64,000 nucleotides of DNA. Origin: Doryteuthis pealeii (taxonomy: Eukaryota > Mollusca > Cephalopoda > Myopsida > Loliginidae). The DNA lies in contig CM042157.1 of NCBI GenBank assembly GCA_023376005.1, forward strand, positions 64,188,311 through 64,252,310, read 5' to 3'. The notes under the pieces were generated by a model. That model searched no databases, had not been told where the DNA came from, and saw nothing but the letters and a program-made list of their open reading frames with translations. Below are positions 32,006-45,658 of this stretch, in pieces (position 1 is the stretch's first letter; every line of letters begins with the position of its first letter). Position numbers and translations under genes: made by a program.

Positions 32006-33240
32006 GGTGTAAATATTGTGACCCTACGGTCACTGGTCCTGTCTTTTTCAGTCTCTGTGACAATATACTCAACCGCTCTGTCTGATTGTCTCTCCACAGA
32101 CTTCTGAGATTACTTCTTTTATACCAGTTCTTTTCTTTTATTTATTTTTTAGTTTTAAGCAAATAACTTTTAATTTTTAAAATCACCAAAAATTTTTTTT
32201 CATAGTATTAAAAATTTTTTTTCTTTAAATTGATGCAAAAAGATATTATTCTATCTAAGTTAAACTGAGTTTTTTTACTACTCTAAAAATTTCAAGGTCA
32301 GTTTTACATATCTTCCAGCATCCGGGACTAACTAGTAAATTTAACACAAGATAACCCTGAATTTCATCTTTGAAAAAAATCTAAGCTAAAACCATGCACT
32401 ATAACGTGCTGCATATTTTCAAAGAATTTTAAAGATTAAAAAAAAATCGTCAATTTCAAGTACGGAGAACAAAACGGGTCGAATTCTCTCCCAGTTTAAA
32501 TAAATATGTCAATCACAATAGAAAAAAGTATTTTTGGCTACACTTCCCAGAATAAATATTTTTAAAGATATTGGATAGAAATCCCCATGTTTATCTTTTA
32601 CTTCGAAATACCCGGATGTGAAAACATACAAGATATTTAAAAAATAGCGATTTTGAGTTACCATAAAAATCTATTCCTTGCCTAAGAAGCAGCCGATATA
32701 AGGGAGATAATAGCATAAATAGGAGTTAGGTCCCTTTATTTAGAGAATCCGTAGCTATAATGGACCAGTTATTTTATTTAAGAACTTTTAAAGTTTTTCA
32801 GGTCTGTTCACCTGGAATCACGTATCTTTGAAGTGTAAAACACAGATTCTGAAAGATATGTGATTCCAAGTTAACTGACCTGAAAAATGTAAAAGTTTTT
32901 AAATAAAATAACTGATGTATTATATCTTTTATTCATTAATATATCAACTTTGAAAATTTCATTAAATTCCTTGACTTTTGGTATTTTTTTTTCTTTCAGC
33001 AGGTTGACATACGGTAGTGGAATTTAGGTCCATTGAGTTCAATTTAACTTGTTTTCAAGTCCCATGTTTAAATTTTCACTTTCCCTTCGCGTGGCTGGAT
33101 TTTTTTTTCTTTTCCTCCTTAGCAAATGAAGAAATTTATTTTTGATTAAAATATATACTTTTATGACAAATTAAAAGAACTTGTCAAAATTGTCAAGTGG
33201 TAAAAATAAATCTTTATTAAACTTTATTTTTTATCATAAT
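32006..33240 (+). repeat. Repeat X, forward copy
   Basis: From about 32200 onward this is mirrored by 48000-49530 on the opposite strand. An internal inverted repeat (32764-32924) has arms around AGTTATTTTATTTAA and GTTTTTCAGGT. A palindromic TATTGTGACC..GTCACTGG / GTGACAATA piece lies near 32015-32066. No ORF of note. Confidence 0.6.
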
Positions 33241-33527
33241 TGACACAATACTTTTAAAATTCACTATTAAATGAAAGAATTCAATGTTCATCTTTTACTT
33301 TGAAGTGAAAACATATGAGATCGAATTATTGTGCTTCCATATGTAAACTGTTCGATTATATCTTGAAAAAAAATGAGAGTTCTTGTCTCTTGGAATATGC
33401 AGTTATCTACCTTACACACACAAATTTGAGCCACCCTACATATACGCAACCATGCATGTATTGACATTATTTATATCCATACATAAATTCATAAACATTA
33501 AACACTGTATTTAAATATAAATGTATA

Positions 33528-33604
<77 letters not shown>

Positions 33605-33655
33605 GAAGCTGGTCAGTGGGTGGCAGAATCATATTTAACACCGACAACAAAATTG

Positions 33656-34071
33656 GGTGAACTTGCACAAAGGTGTCAAAATTAGGGTGACCCAGAAAAA
33701 ACAGAACCCACAAATGTTGTAATAAAGCTGTTAATTTTAACTATAGGAGTCTAGGGTTAGGGTTTAGGGTTAGTTTAATGGGAAAATAAATAAATAATGA
33801 ATAAAAATTCTATGAAAAATCAATTAATAGTCCGATTTTCACAAAACATTTTTTGAGATAAAAAAAATGAACCTTCAGAAAACTTTTTTACTTTTTTTCT
33901 GGGTGACCCAGAAAAGAACAGAACCCACAAATTTTGTAATAAAACTGTTAATTTTAACTAGGGGGTAGGGTTAGGTTTGGGGTTTAAGGTTAGTTTAATG
34001 GGAAAATAAATAATTTGGGTTCTGTTTTTTCTGGGTCACCCTAATTTTGACACCTTTGTGCAAGTTCTGCC
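33656..34071. mobile_element. MITE, second copy
   Basis: Same inverted ends as 387-789 and the same 8-bp CAAAATTG duplication (33648-33655 and 34072-34079). One base is missing in the left terminus. Confidence 0.8.
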
Positions 34072-35000
34072 CAAAATTGCCTACTGTTTGAATGTTTGAC
34101 GTAAAAGTAACGTAGCAAATAGATCCACCTCTAAAAATTACACAGACTACTTTCCACAATATAAAAGGATGAATTGTTTTTTTTAATAAATCTTACACAT
34201 AAGTAAGATTTGCAGAAAAATTAAAACAAAAAAATTGAAGGCGGTAGCAATCGGTAAACAACTTCAATCCTTAAGTAAAAGTTAAGTAAACTTTTTAAGA
34301 AAAAATACGTCATTTTTACATGCAAAGAAATAAATTAAGAAAAAAAATTATACTTACCTTTTTTAACCTTTAAGCAATGCGATATTTAGAGAAAAGTAAG
34401 AAACTATAATATTTTAAATAAACTAATATTTTCTGTTTGAATTGAATTTAAAAAACAGCAGCCATTTGCAAACGATGCTATGCTAAACGTTAACTACAGT
34501 TTTGTCAAGGGAGATAATTCGAAAATTAAATAAAGATTAGTAATAGTAGTAGTAACATTAAAAATTTATTTTGGATAATTCGAAGAAATTGAGTGGAAAG
34601 AGTAATATTAATGATTTGTTTGGATTATTTCATGACATGTCAGCGACGCATAGGTTATTTAAGGCCGAGAGTTGATCCATATGTAAATATAATGTTAGGA
34701 GAGGCAATAAATAAATAAATAAATAAATAAATAACAAAGCAGTCGTATACTAGGGATACCGGGTATCCGATACCCAAAATGAAGCTAAACTGCGTTTTTG
34801 ACAAAATGACTTTAGAAAATAATTTACCAAAAAATCAGGGAATTATCGGATTTTAATGAAATTTTCAGTGCTTATTTATCAATAAATGATCTTTATAATG
34901 CATTATTTATTTTATTTCAAATCTTTCTCATTTTTTTCAGGTCACTTAATTTTGACCCTCCTTAGGTTGGGGGCGTAACATTTTTTTCAAGTTGGTCTTA

Positions 35001-35889
35001 TAGTTTTCTAATTCAACAATAAAAATTACAAATTCTTTTAAAAATATTAATCGAGCTCGTATCGGACCAATGTTTAGTGCACCTGAATTATAAAATTCAT
35101 ATTTTTAAATATCCGTGAAAAATTCGATTTTTTGACGCAGGAAAAAAAAAAAAATTATTTCACGCAGAAAATAAAAATATTTAATCACACAAAAGATTGA
35201 AAATTTCTTAAAAATTAATTTCTTAAAAAGAAATATTTTTTGTTGACAATTTAATAGAATATAGTACATACCAATTATAAAAGCAAAAAAAGTTTTCAAA
35301 TATTAATATTATGACATTTTTTTGCACTTTTTATTTCCGATTTCATTAATTTTTTCCTCAAAAAACTACACCTCGTACATTCATACAATTTCATTGATAT
35401 AGTTATTCAGACTCTTATCTTTATAGAAAAAAGAAATTTTTTTTTTTCTGACGCGTCATTTTTTTTTTTCATAAAATAAAATAGGGGGGGGGATAGACCT
35501 CGTAAAAAATATTCCCCTAATATATTTTAAAAAAACTATTTCAGATGTATTTACATCCAATGGTAAACATTTATGGAAATTTTCGGGAAAATCAGATTAT
35601 TAATTGATTTTTCATAGAATTTTTTAAAAATCCTCTTATCGTAACTTGTTTTTAGCTACGTTAAATTTCAGTTGATTTAACAGTGCAAAATGAAAACATT
35701 GTTTTTCAATCATAATTTTCATTATTTTCGTAAGCTGATAAAAAATTTAAAAATCATCAGGAGTTTGTTCAATGTTTTTTTCTTTCGAATGGAAAAAATT
35801 TTTCAAGAAAATATTTTTTCTGCAAGTTTCATTGTGTTAAATGTAGGGGGGGGGGTTTAAATTGCACAGGGTCAAATTGGTGGTACCTA
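35001..35889 (+). mobile_element. Nested GT element, second copy
   Basis: Duplicate of 1713-2542 with the right terminus GGTGGTACCTA. It retains the G-run and GACCTCGTAAAAAAT segment near 35490 that is deleted in the first copy. Confidence 0.75.
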
Positions 35890-36763
35890 CTAATTACAGT
35901 ATAAATAAAGAGATAAAAAACCGAAGTTATGAATAGAAGAAAAAAAAAAAAAGATTTACGGTGGCTTTTCTATGAGAAAATAAGTACCGAAAAATAAAAT
36001 GCAAAAAAATAATAGATAATTAATTTTTTGGAGATTTCTTTTTTACTCATTTCGATAATTATTTAATTAGCTATTATCTTATAAAAGAAAAAAAATTATA
36101 CATCGATATTTTTTCTGCTTAAAAAGCGGGGGGGGGGTACATTTTCAATCGAGTTTTTCTTGAAAAAGTATACTTTGATGTAATAAAATGAGGTTTGCAT
36201 TATATATATATTTATTTTTAGAATCTAAAAATATAACATTTTAAACTTAACATCAGGCTTTTCATATTTTAAATGAATTTTATGTATTAATTTTTCATAG
36301 CAAAAATACTAAATGAAAGTTTTGAAATAGAATAACTAATGCATTATAAAATTCATTAATTGATAAATCAATACAGAAAATTTCATTAAAATCAGATAAT
36401 TACCTGATTTTTGATAGAATATTTTGCTATCGGAAATGTTACGTTAAGATTGTAAACAAGTGCCTAAAATCATTGAAAAAAAGCCAAAATGGCGGATCGC
36501 GTCGAAATTGACCAAAACAAATCGTTTTAAATCTATTAAAAATAAACTGCATATGTAATGATATTTTTCTTTTTTTAATGATGGTCATTATGTTACTACT
36601 TATCATTTTAGACAAAAGTTTGACCTTGAATAATAGATTTCATTAATTTTAATTTGTTTTTAGAAACCTAGCAACCGACAAAATTGGGTATAGCTTAAAT
36701 ATAGGGTGGGGGTAAATTTCACAGGGTAAAATTGGTGGTACCTATTGTATAAATTTTATACAA

Positions 36764-38141
36764 TAGGTACCACCAATTTTATCCTGTGAAATTTACCCCC
36801 ACCCTATATTTAACGCAATGAAACTCGCAGAAAAATTAATATTATCTTGAAAAATTTTTTGCCAATCGAAAAAAAAAAAAAAAAATTAAACAACTCCTGA
36901 TGATTTAAAAAGAATTTTTTTCAGCCTTATGGAAATAATGAAAATTATGATTGAAAAACAATGTTTTCATTTTTGCACTGTTAAATCAACTGAAATTTAA
37001 CGTAGCTAAATCAAGTTACGATAAGAGGATTTAAAAAAAAATTCTATGAAAAATCAATTAATAGTCCGATTTTCACAAAAATTTCCATAACTATTTACCT
37101 TTGGATGTAAATATATCTGAAATAGTTTTTTTCTAAAATATATTAGGGAAATATATTTTTTGCGAGGTCTACCGCCGCCTATTTTATTTTATGAGATAAA
37201 AAAAATCAACCTTCAGAAAACTTTTTTTTACTTTTTTTCTATAAAGATAATAGTCTGAATAACTATATCCAAAAAATTGTATAACATACAATGCAGTCGT
37301 TTTTGTTTTTTTTTAAGGAAAAATTGATGAAATTGGAAATAAAAAGTGCAAAAAAATGTCATAATATATTATTTGAAAATTTTTTTTTTTTTTTTCTTTT
37401 TAATTGATATGTACTATATTCTATTAAATTAAAAAAAAAAAATATATATAAACTGTTAATTCAAAGATCAAATTATCTGATTGGGGGAAAAAATAACTCA
37501 TCGTTATCGTGAAAAATAAGTAAAACAGTCCGTTTATTTACAACACAGTTACTTTATTGATATATTTTTTATATATATTTTTAGCAGAATTTTATATTCA
37601 TGGTTCTTTTACTAAAAAGCTTTTGCATTGAGACTCATAAAAATCTTTTGATATAATTATTCAGACCTTATAGAAAAAAAAGTAAAAATCGTTTTTTGTC
37701 AGTTCATTTTTTTAATATTTCATAAAATAAAATGGGGGTGAGTAGACCTCGTAAAAAATATTTCCCCTAACATATTTAAGAACAAATCTATTTAAGACAT
37801 ATTTTAATCAATAGGTAAGTAATTATGAAAGTTTTCGTGAAAATCGGACCATTAATTGATTTTCCGTAGAATTTTTTAAAAAGTCTCTAGTCATAACTTA
37901 TTTTTGGCTACATTAAATTTCAATTGATTTGACGGTGCAAAATGTAAACATTGTTTTTCGTTCATAATTTTCATTATTTCCATAAGCTGAAAATTTTTTT
38001 TAAGAATCCTTATGAGATTTTTTATTGCTTCTTCTTTTGAATGGACAAAAAATTTTCAAGATAATATTAACATTTAAGTAAGTTTTATTGTGTTAAATAT
38101 GGGTGGAGGGTAAATTTTACAGGGAAAATTGGTGGTACCTA
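36764..38141. mobile_element. Foldback GT element, second copy
   Basis: Duplicate of 3413-4803. Both ends are right-type termini bordered by TA. Confidence 0.8.
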
Positions 38142-39489
38142 TATTTCATATTAAAACTTTCACCCAGTGGAAGGTGTGTATTTTTGCAAGATCAGTATCG
38201 ATTTACCAGGTTACACACACACACACATATATATATATACATCTTTAATGTGATAGTACCTGTAATTTTTACTATTAGTAGTTGAAGATGTTTTTGTTCA
38301 ACATTATCAGATTTTTCGAAATGTTTTCATGAGAAATGTTTTCTAAAAAAAATGTACACCAAAAATACATTTACAAATAAAAAAATTAAATTTAATTAAG
38401 GGCCCCTAATGGAATTTGGTGGTGGTGGTGGTGGGGTAATTCACAAGTTGCAACGAGATTATGAAGGTCCTGAGTTTTGGAAGGACTACAATAGAAAAGG
38501 AGGAAGAAGAAATGAGACAAGGTGGAGGCTTTGAAAAAGGGTGGAGTGATGCACAGTGATTTGACCGAGGCATGACCCCCGAATCGAAAATTGAAAACCA
38601 ACTGGAAGTTTCAGGTGTTGACCGGAACCGGAAGTCACGTGGTGATGAGGAACGACGAACAACAAGATCACCCTCTTTTTGCTTTCCGAGGCACAGAGTA
38701 CGGACAGGCCTCTGGTCCCTAGTGTGGGATCACAGCAATTTAACAGTGTCCTCTCTTTCTCTCTGCCTTTCCTCCTCTCCGAAACAACCCACGAGACGAG
38801 CCCGAAAATAAAAGCTAAGCCCTTAGATATATCTCAAGCGTTGTATCTTTTTTATCGACAAGACGACTGCCGTGTAACAAATACCTTTTAGTGCTGTGAA
38901 TTTGGAGGCACAAGTAAGATAGGCGATAAGGTTCAAAGGACAAGCTACAAAAAGTGTTCTATATACATTAAAATCTACAATGCATATATTATTATAAATG
39001 TTAATTACAAACATGAAGCATATAACCAACTGATCTTAGCAATTATTACCTGCTTTAGATCAAAGCTACTGAGGACAATTATTTGGCGCTTTTAAATCTT
39101 ACTTTAGATACTAATGCAGAGCAGCATGCAAGAGATGATATCATTAAATTACATATAAAAAAATTACATTTCACAGAAATACCCAAAACCTTTGAGACGG
39201 AGTTAGGGTAAAGGTAAGGGTTAGTGTTAGGGCTAGTGTTAAAATTAGGGTTAGAGTTAGGCTACTTCGGGAGTTTCTGTAATATAATTTTATTTATACA
39301 TAAAATTTGATTCTGATATTATCTTTTACATCCTATTCTGTATTTGTGTTATTATTTAAAATGCTGCTGCTGCTGCTGCTGGTGATGTTAATAAAATAAA
39401 GGAGAGAATAATATTAATATTGGATCCTTTCCGTCCACTAAGAACGATGGTATAGTGTCAAAAAAAAAAAAAAATTTGCATCTGCACAA

Positions 39490-39890
39490 GTAACTTTTAC
39501 AGGCCAATACTTGAGTGACAGTCTTTGGTGCACAGAATGCACACAAACTGTGATGCTTTCTGGGGCTGCTGGCTTTTCTCTCTGTTTCTGGCTCTCTTTG
39601 CTATCAAGACTACTCTCCTCTCTGCCTCACCCCTCTGTGTGCTTTGCTTAATGTTAAGGTGCCAGGCCGCTCTATTTTTTGCATCTACCTTCCACGTGTT
39701 TATGCCAATATAGCATATCCTCATAGCTCTCCTGCAGACATCTTTAAATCATAGGCGTGGTTTACCAACCGATCAGTAGCCTTTTACTAATTCACCATAA
39801 AAAAGATCTTTTGGGATGCGTCCATTTTCCATTCTCCTAACATGTCCAAGTCAGCAAAGGCGCCTCTCACAGAGAATGGAGAACATGCTG
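39490..39890 (-). pseudogene. LINE ORF2 C-terminal fragment, second copy
   Basis: The minus-strand frame at 39497-39724 is open for 75 codons and includes NRAAWHLNIKQ and FVCILCTKDCHSSIGL. It is the best-preserved of the three parallel copies, but still only the tail of ORF2. Confidence 0.8.
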
Positions 39891-42457
39891 TTCATGTTGG
39901 CGTATGAGAATAATAAAGTAAGGAATTAAAAGGAATAAAAATAAACTTTTTAACAAGATAAAAAGAATATGGAAGAAAAGTATTAATGTTGTTGTAGAGT
40001 TTGTTTAGTTTAGGTCAGAATAGGCTACTGGTAAATTGGTAATTTAGTCAAGCCAAGGTTTGTTATGTAGTACCAGTAGCACACTGAGCGACCTGACACA
40101 GTTTAACGAGTGATAATTATATGTAAATTATTATCACATTATAAAATCCTTGGTTAAAATTGCAAATCGTCATCAGAATTAAAATGGAAAAATTTGGCTT
40201 GGGCATAGATTTTAATGAATTTAATTATTACTAAGGACACGATTTATGTTATTTTACTTAAATTTTAACCGTTAGTTGTGTTTTTAACCATTTTTCATTG
40301 GATGTTATTTCTTACAGAGAGCTGTAAGAGAACTAATTTTTAAGGGAGATAAATATTTTCCAAGAATTTATGAACATAAAAACACGGATTATTACACTTT
40401 TGGTCATCCATACTTAAGAAAACCACACGCCGCATGTAATATTGAAATGGAAAGTATATTTTTTGTTTGACATGTTTAAACATAAATCAGGTCCTTAGTA
40501 ATAATCAAATTCATTAAAATCTATACCCAAGCCAAATTTTTCCGTTTTGATTTTGACAACGATTTGCAGTTTTAACCATTTCTTTTTTTATGATCAGTAT
40601 TTATTTTATTATTTTTTAACTGGTAAGAAAATGTCTGCTTACAAAATGTGATTTTTATTGTTAAAACAGAAAACAAGGAACAAAAATATTTTAACAAAAA
40701 AGGTTAGATAAAAAATTGTTGACCAGCACACAATAAAATGAAAGAAGAAATAGACCCCTGTGGAATTTAGGGGATAGTTCACATGTAACAAGAGAGAAAG
40801 ATGGGCATTAAGTTTCAAAGACCAAGAATAAGACGGTAATATAATGCTACTAAAATGTTTTTATTAAATGTTAAATGCACAATGCATATATACAAATATA
40901 ACGTTAGTTTCAAACATGGAGGTTAATGTATAGTTCAATATTCAGTTTGTTTATGTTAGGTTGGGATATGCTACTGTTAATTTGGTAATTTAGTGAAGCC
41001 ATGGTTTGTAGGTAATGTTAGAGTTTGTATTGCAGAGTTATTCCTCATGAAGAATTGTCTTGGATAACTATTCCTCTTGTAACAAAGTTCTTGGTAGCCT
41101 TAATCCAAAGGATAATAAAGAGTTATTCCTGCTGAAGAATTGTCTTGGATAACTATTCCTTGTGTAAAAAAGTTCTTGAAGGCTTTATTCCGAATTAATT
41201 ACAAACATGAAGGTTATTGTTGTAGAGTTCGTTTAGTTTAGGTTGAAATAGGCTACTGGTAAATTGGTAATTTAGTGAAGCTGAGTTTAACAGGTTTTAA
41301 TTCAGAGTTTTCCTTCTCCTAGATTGGTTGCCTAACCAAGGTTAAAGAGACCAGTCCACCCTACTATTTACCTATAGCTGGATGGAGAACATACCTTTCC
41401 CAAGGGTATTAGTAAAAAGTCGTCGGGGCAGCCTAATGTCAGTATCAGCCAGGCTGCAAGGGAGTCTATCCCCTTTTCAATAGCACTAGACCAAGGAGAT
41501 TATTTTAGCATCTGAGGTGGAGCGCCACACCTATCATCAGCTCCTCATTTTACCACACCGATCCCTGTGCTACTTATATGCTGAGTTGGCGAGGACCAGT
41601 ATCGGACCAGGAACCTTGTGATTCCTAGTCGAACGCTCTACCGACTGAGCTAAACCAGCCCTAAAGGTATTAGTACTATGTGAAATGCAACCAGCCTCAT
41701 TCAGGATTTGAACTCATATCACTAAGTCCATTTCCTATGATGATAACCATTACACCACAGCTAATAATGATATGTAAGATGAGATTGTTAATCGAAGAAG
41801 AAAACTGAATGGAAGAAAACTGAATGTCATTTCTGTAAATGGTTCAAAGATTTCAAGTGACTTTCAAATCCAATTTTGTTTTATCAAGGATGAAAAAAAA
41901 AAAAATCAATTTCAACTTTTACTTTTTTGATTTGATAAAACTAAAAGCAATAAGTCAATTTCGGGGTGGGGTGGAGAAATCATGTAAATGTGACAGGACA
42001 TTGTTCCTGATGAAGAATTGTTGTGAATAACTATTCCTTGGTAGCTTTATTCTGAAGGTTAATATGTAACAGTTCTTTTAGCCGAAGGCCTAAACTCCTT
42101 AGGGTTGAAACAGGCTTTATCAACCTTCAAGGGTATGTGACGTGGGATGTTATTCTTAGTGCCTACTCATCACATGGGGGTGTGAAGCAAAGAATTTATG
42201 CCTCGTGTGCTTGTTAATTTCTAGTAGTTAACCTTGTCCCCGCAAGGGCAGCCAAGTAAGAGAGGGAGGAAGTGCTGTGTGCTTGCTTTTACAAGTGTCC
42301 CACATGGTAAGAAGCTGCTGCGGCAACTGGTGGAGATTCTTACAGTCAGATTCTTACACCTTAGAATCAGAACCTTCTAATTTTTCATTTGTTTATATTT
42401 CTAATACTTTTTAGTGAATTCACATAATAATGTTGTATGCTGTTTTTAACAAATCCT

Positions 42458-42865
42458 GGATGCAGAATCCTACAAAACAGCCGCTCTACCGCCACTTAAC
42501 TCCTATCACACAAACCTTCTAAGTAAGACAAAAAAGAAATGCAAGGAACTTGTGAATAAGTAAAGAGTGCGCTGATGATATAGGGCTTCATGCAATACAC
42601 CCGCACAAGCCGAATCTTTGTTGCATAGTCAGGAGTAGGCAGCAAAAGACATTGGTCTCTACGTGAAAATAAAAGGTCATGTTTTAAACAAGATGGATCC
42701 ATCTCCACATTAAATCGCAAACATCTGAACTTAGTAAATTAGTTTACATGTCTAGGTAACAATATCTCATCTACTGAAAGTAATGTCAAGATACATATGG
42801 GAAATAGATGAATTGCTACTGACAGGTTAACAACTATATGGAAATCTAATTCTACAGTATTCATT
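42458..42865 (+). pseudogene. Chimeric LINE remnant: ORF2 C-terminal piece followed by a reverse-transcriptase piece
   Basis: The first about 100 bases translate as MQNPTKQPLYRHLTPITQT, a known type of LINE ORF2 C-terminal motif. From about 42563 the frame turns into reverse-transcriptase palm sequence: ADDIGLH, then after a frame change AQAESLLHSQE and KDIGLYVK, then NNISSTESNVKIHMGN and DRLTTIWKSN. The usual order in the protein is reversed, because the RT piece should precede the tail. Several stops and frameshifts are present. It lies exactly where duplication copy 2 ends, inside sequence that is continuous near 56360-56400. Confidence 0.75.
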
Positions 42866-42960
42866 CTACTTATGTCTTAACAAGGTAATATTTCTCTATT
42901 TTCCTTAAGCCATTCTAAATAATAGTTTGGCAAAATTGCCAGGGGAGTGACCAGTTCAAA
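42866..42960. other. Unit sequence
   Basis: Matches 57720-57840. No gene. Confidence 0.5.
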
Positions 42961-42976
42961 TGTGTGTGTGTGTCTG

Positions 42977-43031
<55 letters not shown>

Positions 43032-43236
43032 GTGTGTGTATATGTGTGTATGTATATATGTTTGTGTGTGTCAATATTCAGTTGTTTGTTAGTGGTTAGT
43101 TTTATAACTTAAAATCGTCTGTTAAAACAACTGGATATTGACGGTGTAAATGAAAAACGTGTGTATATATATATATATATGTGTGTATATGTTTGTGTGT
43201 ATATGTGTATATGTTTGTGTGTGTATGTATATATGT
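42961..43236. repeat. (TG)n/(TA)n microsatellite around a small hairpin element
   Basis: Alternating TG and TA runs. A 73-base unit at 43070-43142 has inverted ends GTCAATATTCAGTTGTTT / AAACAACTGGATATTGAC. A second unit follows at 43241-43342. Confidence 0.85.
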
Positions 43237-43240
43237 GTCT

Positions 43241-43342
43241 GTCAATATTCAGTTGTTTGTTAGGGGTTACTGGGTTAGGGGTTAGTTTTATAATTTTAAA
43301 AAAAAATCTAAAAATTGTCTGTTAAAACAACTGGATATTGAC
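43241..43342. mobile_element. Miniature inverted-repeat unit, second copy
   Basis: Same 18-base inverted ends as 43070-43142, with a longer centre containing GGGTTACTGGGTTAGGGG. Both copies sit in the same TG/TA microsatellite, which points to co-amplification. Confidence 0.6.
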
Positions 43343-44375
43343 GGTGTAAATGAAAAACATGTCCTTTCTTAATCTAGATCAAAAAGGGGTGCCTAAAGGT
43401 CATATGGTCTGAAATTTGAACTAGAAAATAAAGATATCAAAGAAGTTAAACAAAATAAAGAGAGAAAGAAAGAAATAAGAAATAACCAAAACTGAAAGAA
43501 GGATCTTAATGAACATGCTGATATTTTAGCTGGTTTCTGCTGACAGCCACTCCTGGATAAGATAAGTCATGTTGTAGGTATATCATTACAAATTAATGAA
43601 TTTAAAATAGTAATAAAAAGAAGTATAGCTAACAATTAGATTTAGAGACTGTTAAAAGACCAACCACAGTATTGACACTCGGTGTTTTCATAACTTACTA
43701 GACTTTTAACTACCTTTCAACTTTCAGACAACTGTCTCCTCGGAGGAATTATCACAATTCTTTATCTATTTTAAATCTCTAATTTATTTTAATGGTCCAT
43801 CTGACTTCCTATTGACACCTATACATACACTTATCCACAAGCACACACACGATTCACACACGCACCCCACTGCATCGTGCAGCATGTGTAGTGTCATACA
43901 AAGACCAAGTTGTTTATAGGCCTTCTCTAGTGTGTATCTGCTGTAGCATAATTATTATTGTCTATGGGGAATTTGGGGATTGAAAATCAAACGGTATTCA
44001 GATTTCTGGAGAAAGAGAGGAAAAAGAAATGAGAATAAAGTGAGGTTAAAGTTTGGAATACAATTGACTGACCAATGACCCTGGAACAGTGGAATTGACC
44101 TTCCTACACCTGGGACGACAGGTTTCCCATAGTAGTATCGAGCATGATTTACAATAGAATAATTTGACCATAGCCTCTCTCTATCTCTCTCTAAAAAAGA
44201 GCCCATGAGCATAAAAGGAATAAATGACCCCTTTGTGACTATACTACTTGTGTATGTTGTTTCTGAACTAGCAATGACTACTACTACTCCTCGAATCTGT
44301 CTCTATGCAACATCAGCAGGTGAATTTTCAATCCTTAATGTTAAATTGCTGATCATATACACCACAAGAAAATGG
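43343..44375. other. Downstream flank of array B
   Basis: Homologous to 26990-27780 downstream of array A, without the polypurine tract and without about 80 bases near 27500. No gene. Confidence 0.55.
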
Positions 44376-45658
44376 CTATTTTCCCTTGTGTGCTTTCAAA
44401 TGGATTTTTAAACTGGATCTCTGTGAATATGCTTTTCCACATATATTACAAGAAAATGGTTTATCTCCTGTGTGTGTTCGCATATGATTGTTTAAACTGG
44501 AACTCTGTGAAAATGAGGTTCCACATATTTCACAAGGAAATGGTTTCTCTCCAGTGTGTGTTCGCATGTGACATTTTAAATCAAACCTGCGTGAAAATGC
44601 TGTTCCACACACATTGCAAGAAAAGGGCTTCTCTCCAGTGTGTATTCGCATATGCCGTTTTATATTGGCGCTTCTTGAAAATCCTGTTCCACAAACTTCA
44701 CAAGAAAATGGTTTCTCTCCAGTGTGAGATCTCAGGTGATTTTTTAAATGAGAACTCTGTAAAAATGCTGACCCACACATTATACAAGAGAATGGTTTCT
44801 CTCCAGTGTGTGTTTTAATGTGTGATCTTAAAGTAAATTTCATTGAAAATGCTGATCCACAAACTTCACAAGAATATGGTTTTTCTCCGGTATGTGTCCG
44901 CATGTGTGCTTTTAAAGTAGATTTCATTGCAAATGCTGATCCACAAACTTCACAAGAATATGGTTTCTCTCCAGTATGTGTGAACATGTGTCTTTTTAAA
45001 TGAGAGCTAAGAAAAAAGGCTGATCCACAAACTTCGCAAGAATATTGTTTCTCTCCAGTGTGTGTTTTCATGTGTGTTCTTAAAGTAGATCTCGTTAAAA
45101 ATGCTGATCCACAATCTTCACAAGAATATGGTTTCTCTCCAGTGTGCGTGTACATGTGGCTTTTTAAATGAGACCTATAAAAAAAGGCCGATTCACAAAC
45201 TGTACAAGAATATCGTTTTTCTCCAGTATGTGTTCGCATGTGTGTTGTTAAATTAGTTCTCAATGAAAATTTTGATCCACAAACTTCACAAGAATATGGT
45301 TTCTCTCCAGTGTGTGTGCGCATGTGACTTTTTAAACGAGAGCTAAGAAAAAAGGCTGATCCACAAACTTCACAAGAATATGGTTTTCTCCAGTGTGTGT
45401 CCCCATGTGATTTTTCAGAGTATCTTTTCGTGAGAATGATGATCCACATATTTCACAAGGATATGGTTTCTCTCCAGTATGTGTTCGCATGTGTGTTTTT
45501 AAACTAGATCTCACTGAAAAGGCTAACCCACAAACTTTACAAGAAAATGGTTTCTCTCCAGTGTGTGTTTTTATGTGTGTTGTTAGACTAGATCTCTGTG
45601 AAAATGCTGATCCACAGATTTCACATGAATATGGTTTCTTTCCTGTGTGTGTTTGCAT
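44376..45658 (-). pseudogene. C2H2 zinc-finger array B, 15 fingers, one frameshift
   Basis: Two minus-strand frames together give 15 fingers of 28 residues. The first frame (45332-45658) starts [15 protein letters not shown] and covers three fingers. It loses phase in the fourth linker at about 45382-45391, where one base is missing compared with all sibling linkers (GGTTTTCTCC instead of GGTTTCTCTCC on the plus strand). The second frame (44376-45449) carries twelve fingers to the same HLKAHKGK end as A. Every zinc ligand in the fifteen fingers looks intact, so the single indel is the only lesion. If it is real, translation from the usual start yields a three-finger protein with a frameshifted tail. 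If it is a sequencing error, B is a full gene. The upstream exon region has been replaced by an LTR element. Confidence 0.85.

Larger units (their letters stand above)
33241..42457. repeat. Segmental duplication, copy 2
   Basis: Same content and order as 1-9226, about 33.24 kb away. Contents by position: GA tract 33531-33601, MITE 33656-34071, Y about 34780-36706, nested GT 35001-35889, palindrome 36707-36811, foldback GT 36764-38141, GC-richer island 38400-38960, telomere-like run 39200-39262, LINE fragment 39490-39890, minisatellite about 41035-41195, tRNA-like repeats 41311-41762. This copy is cleaner than copy 1 in its right third. No additional gene is seen in it. Confidence 0.9.
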
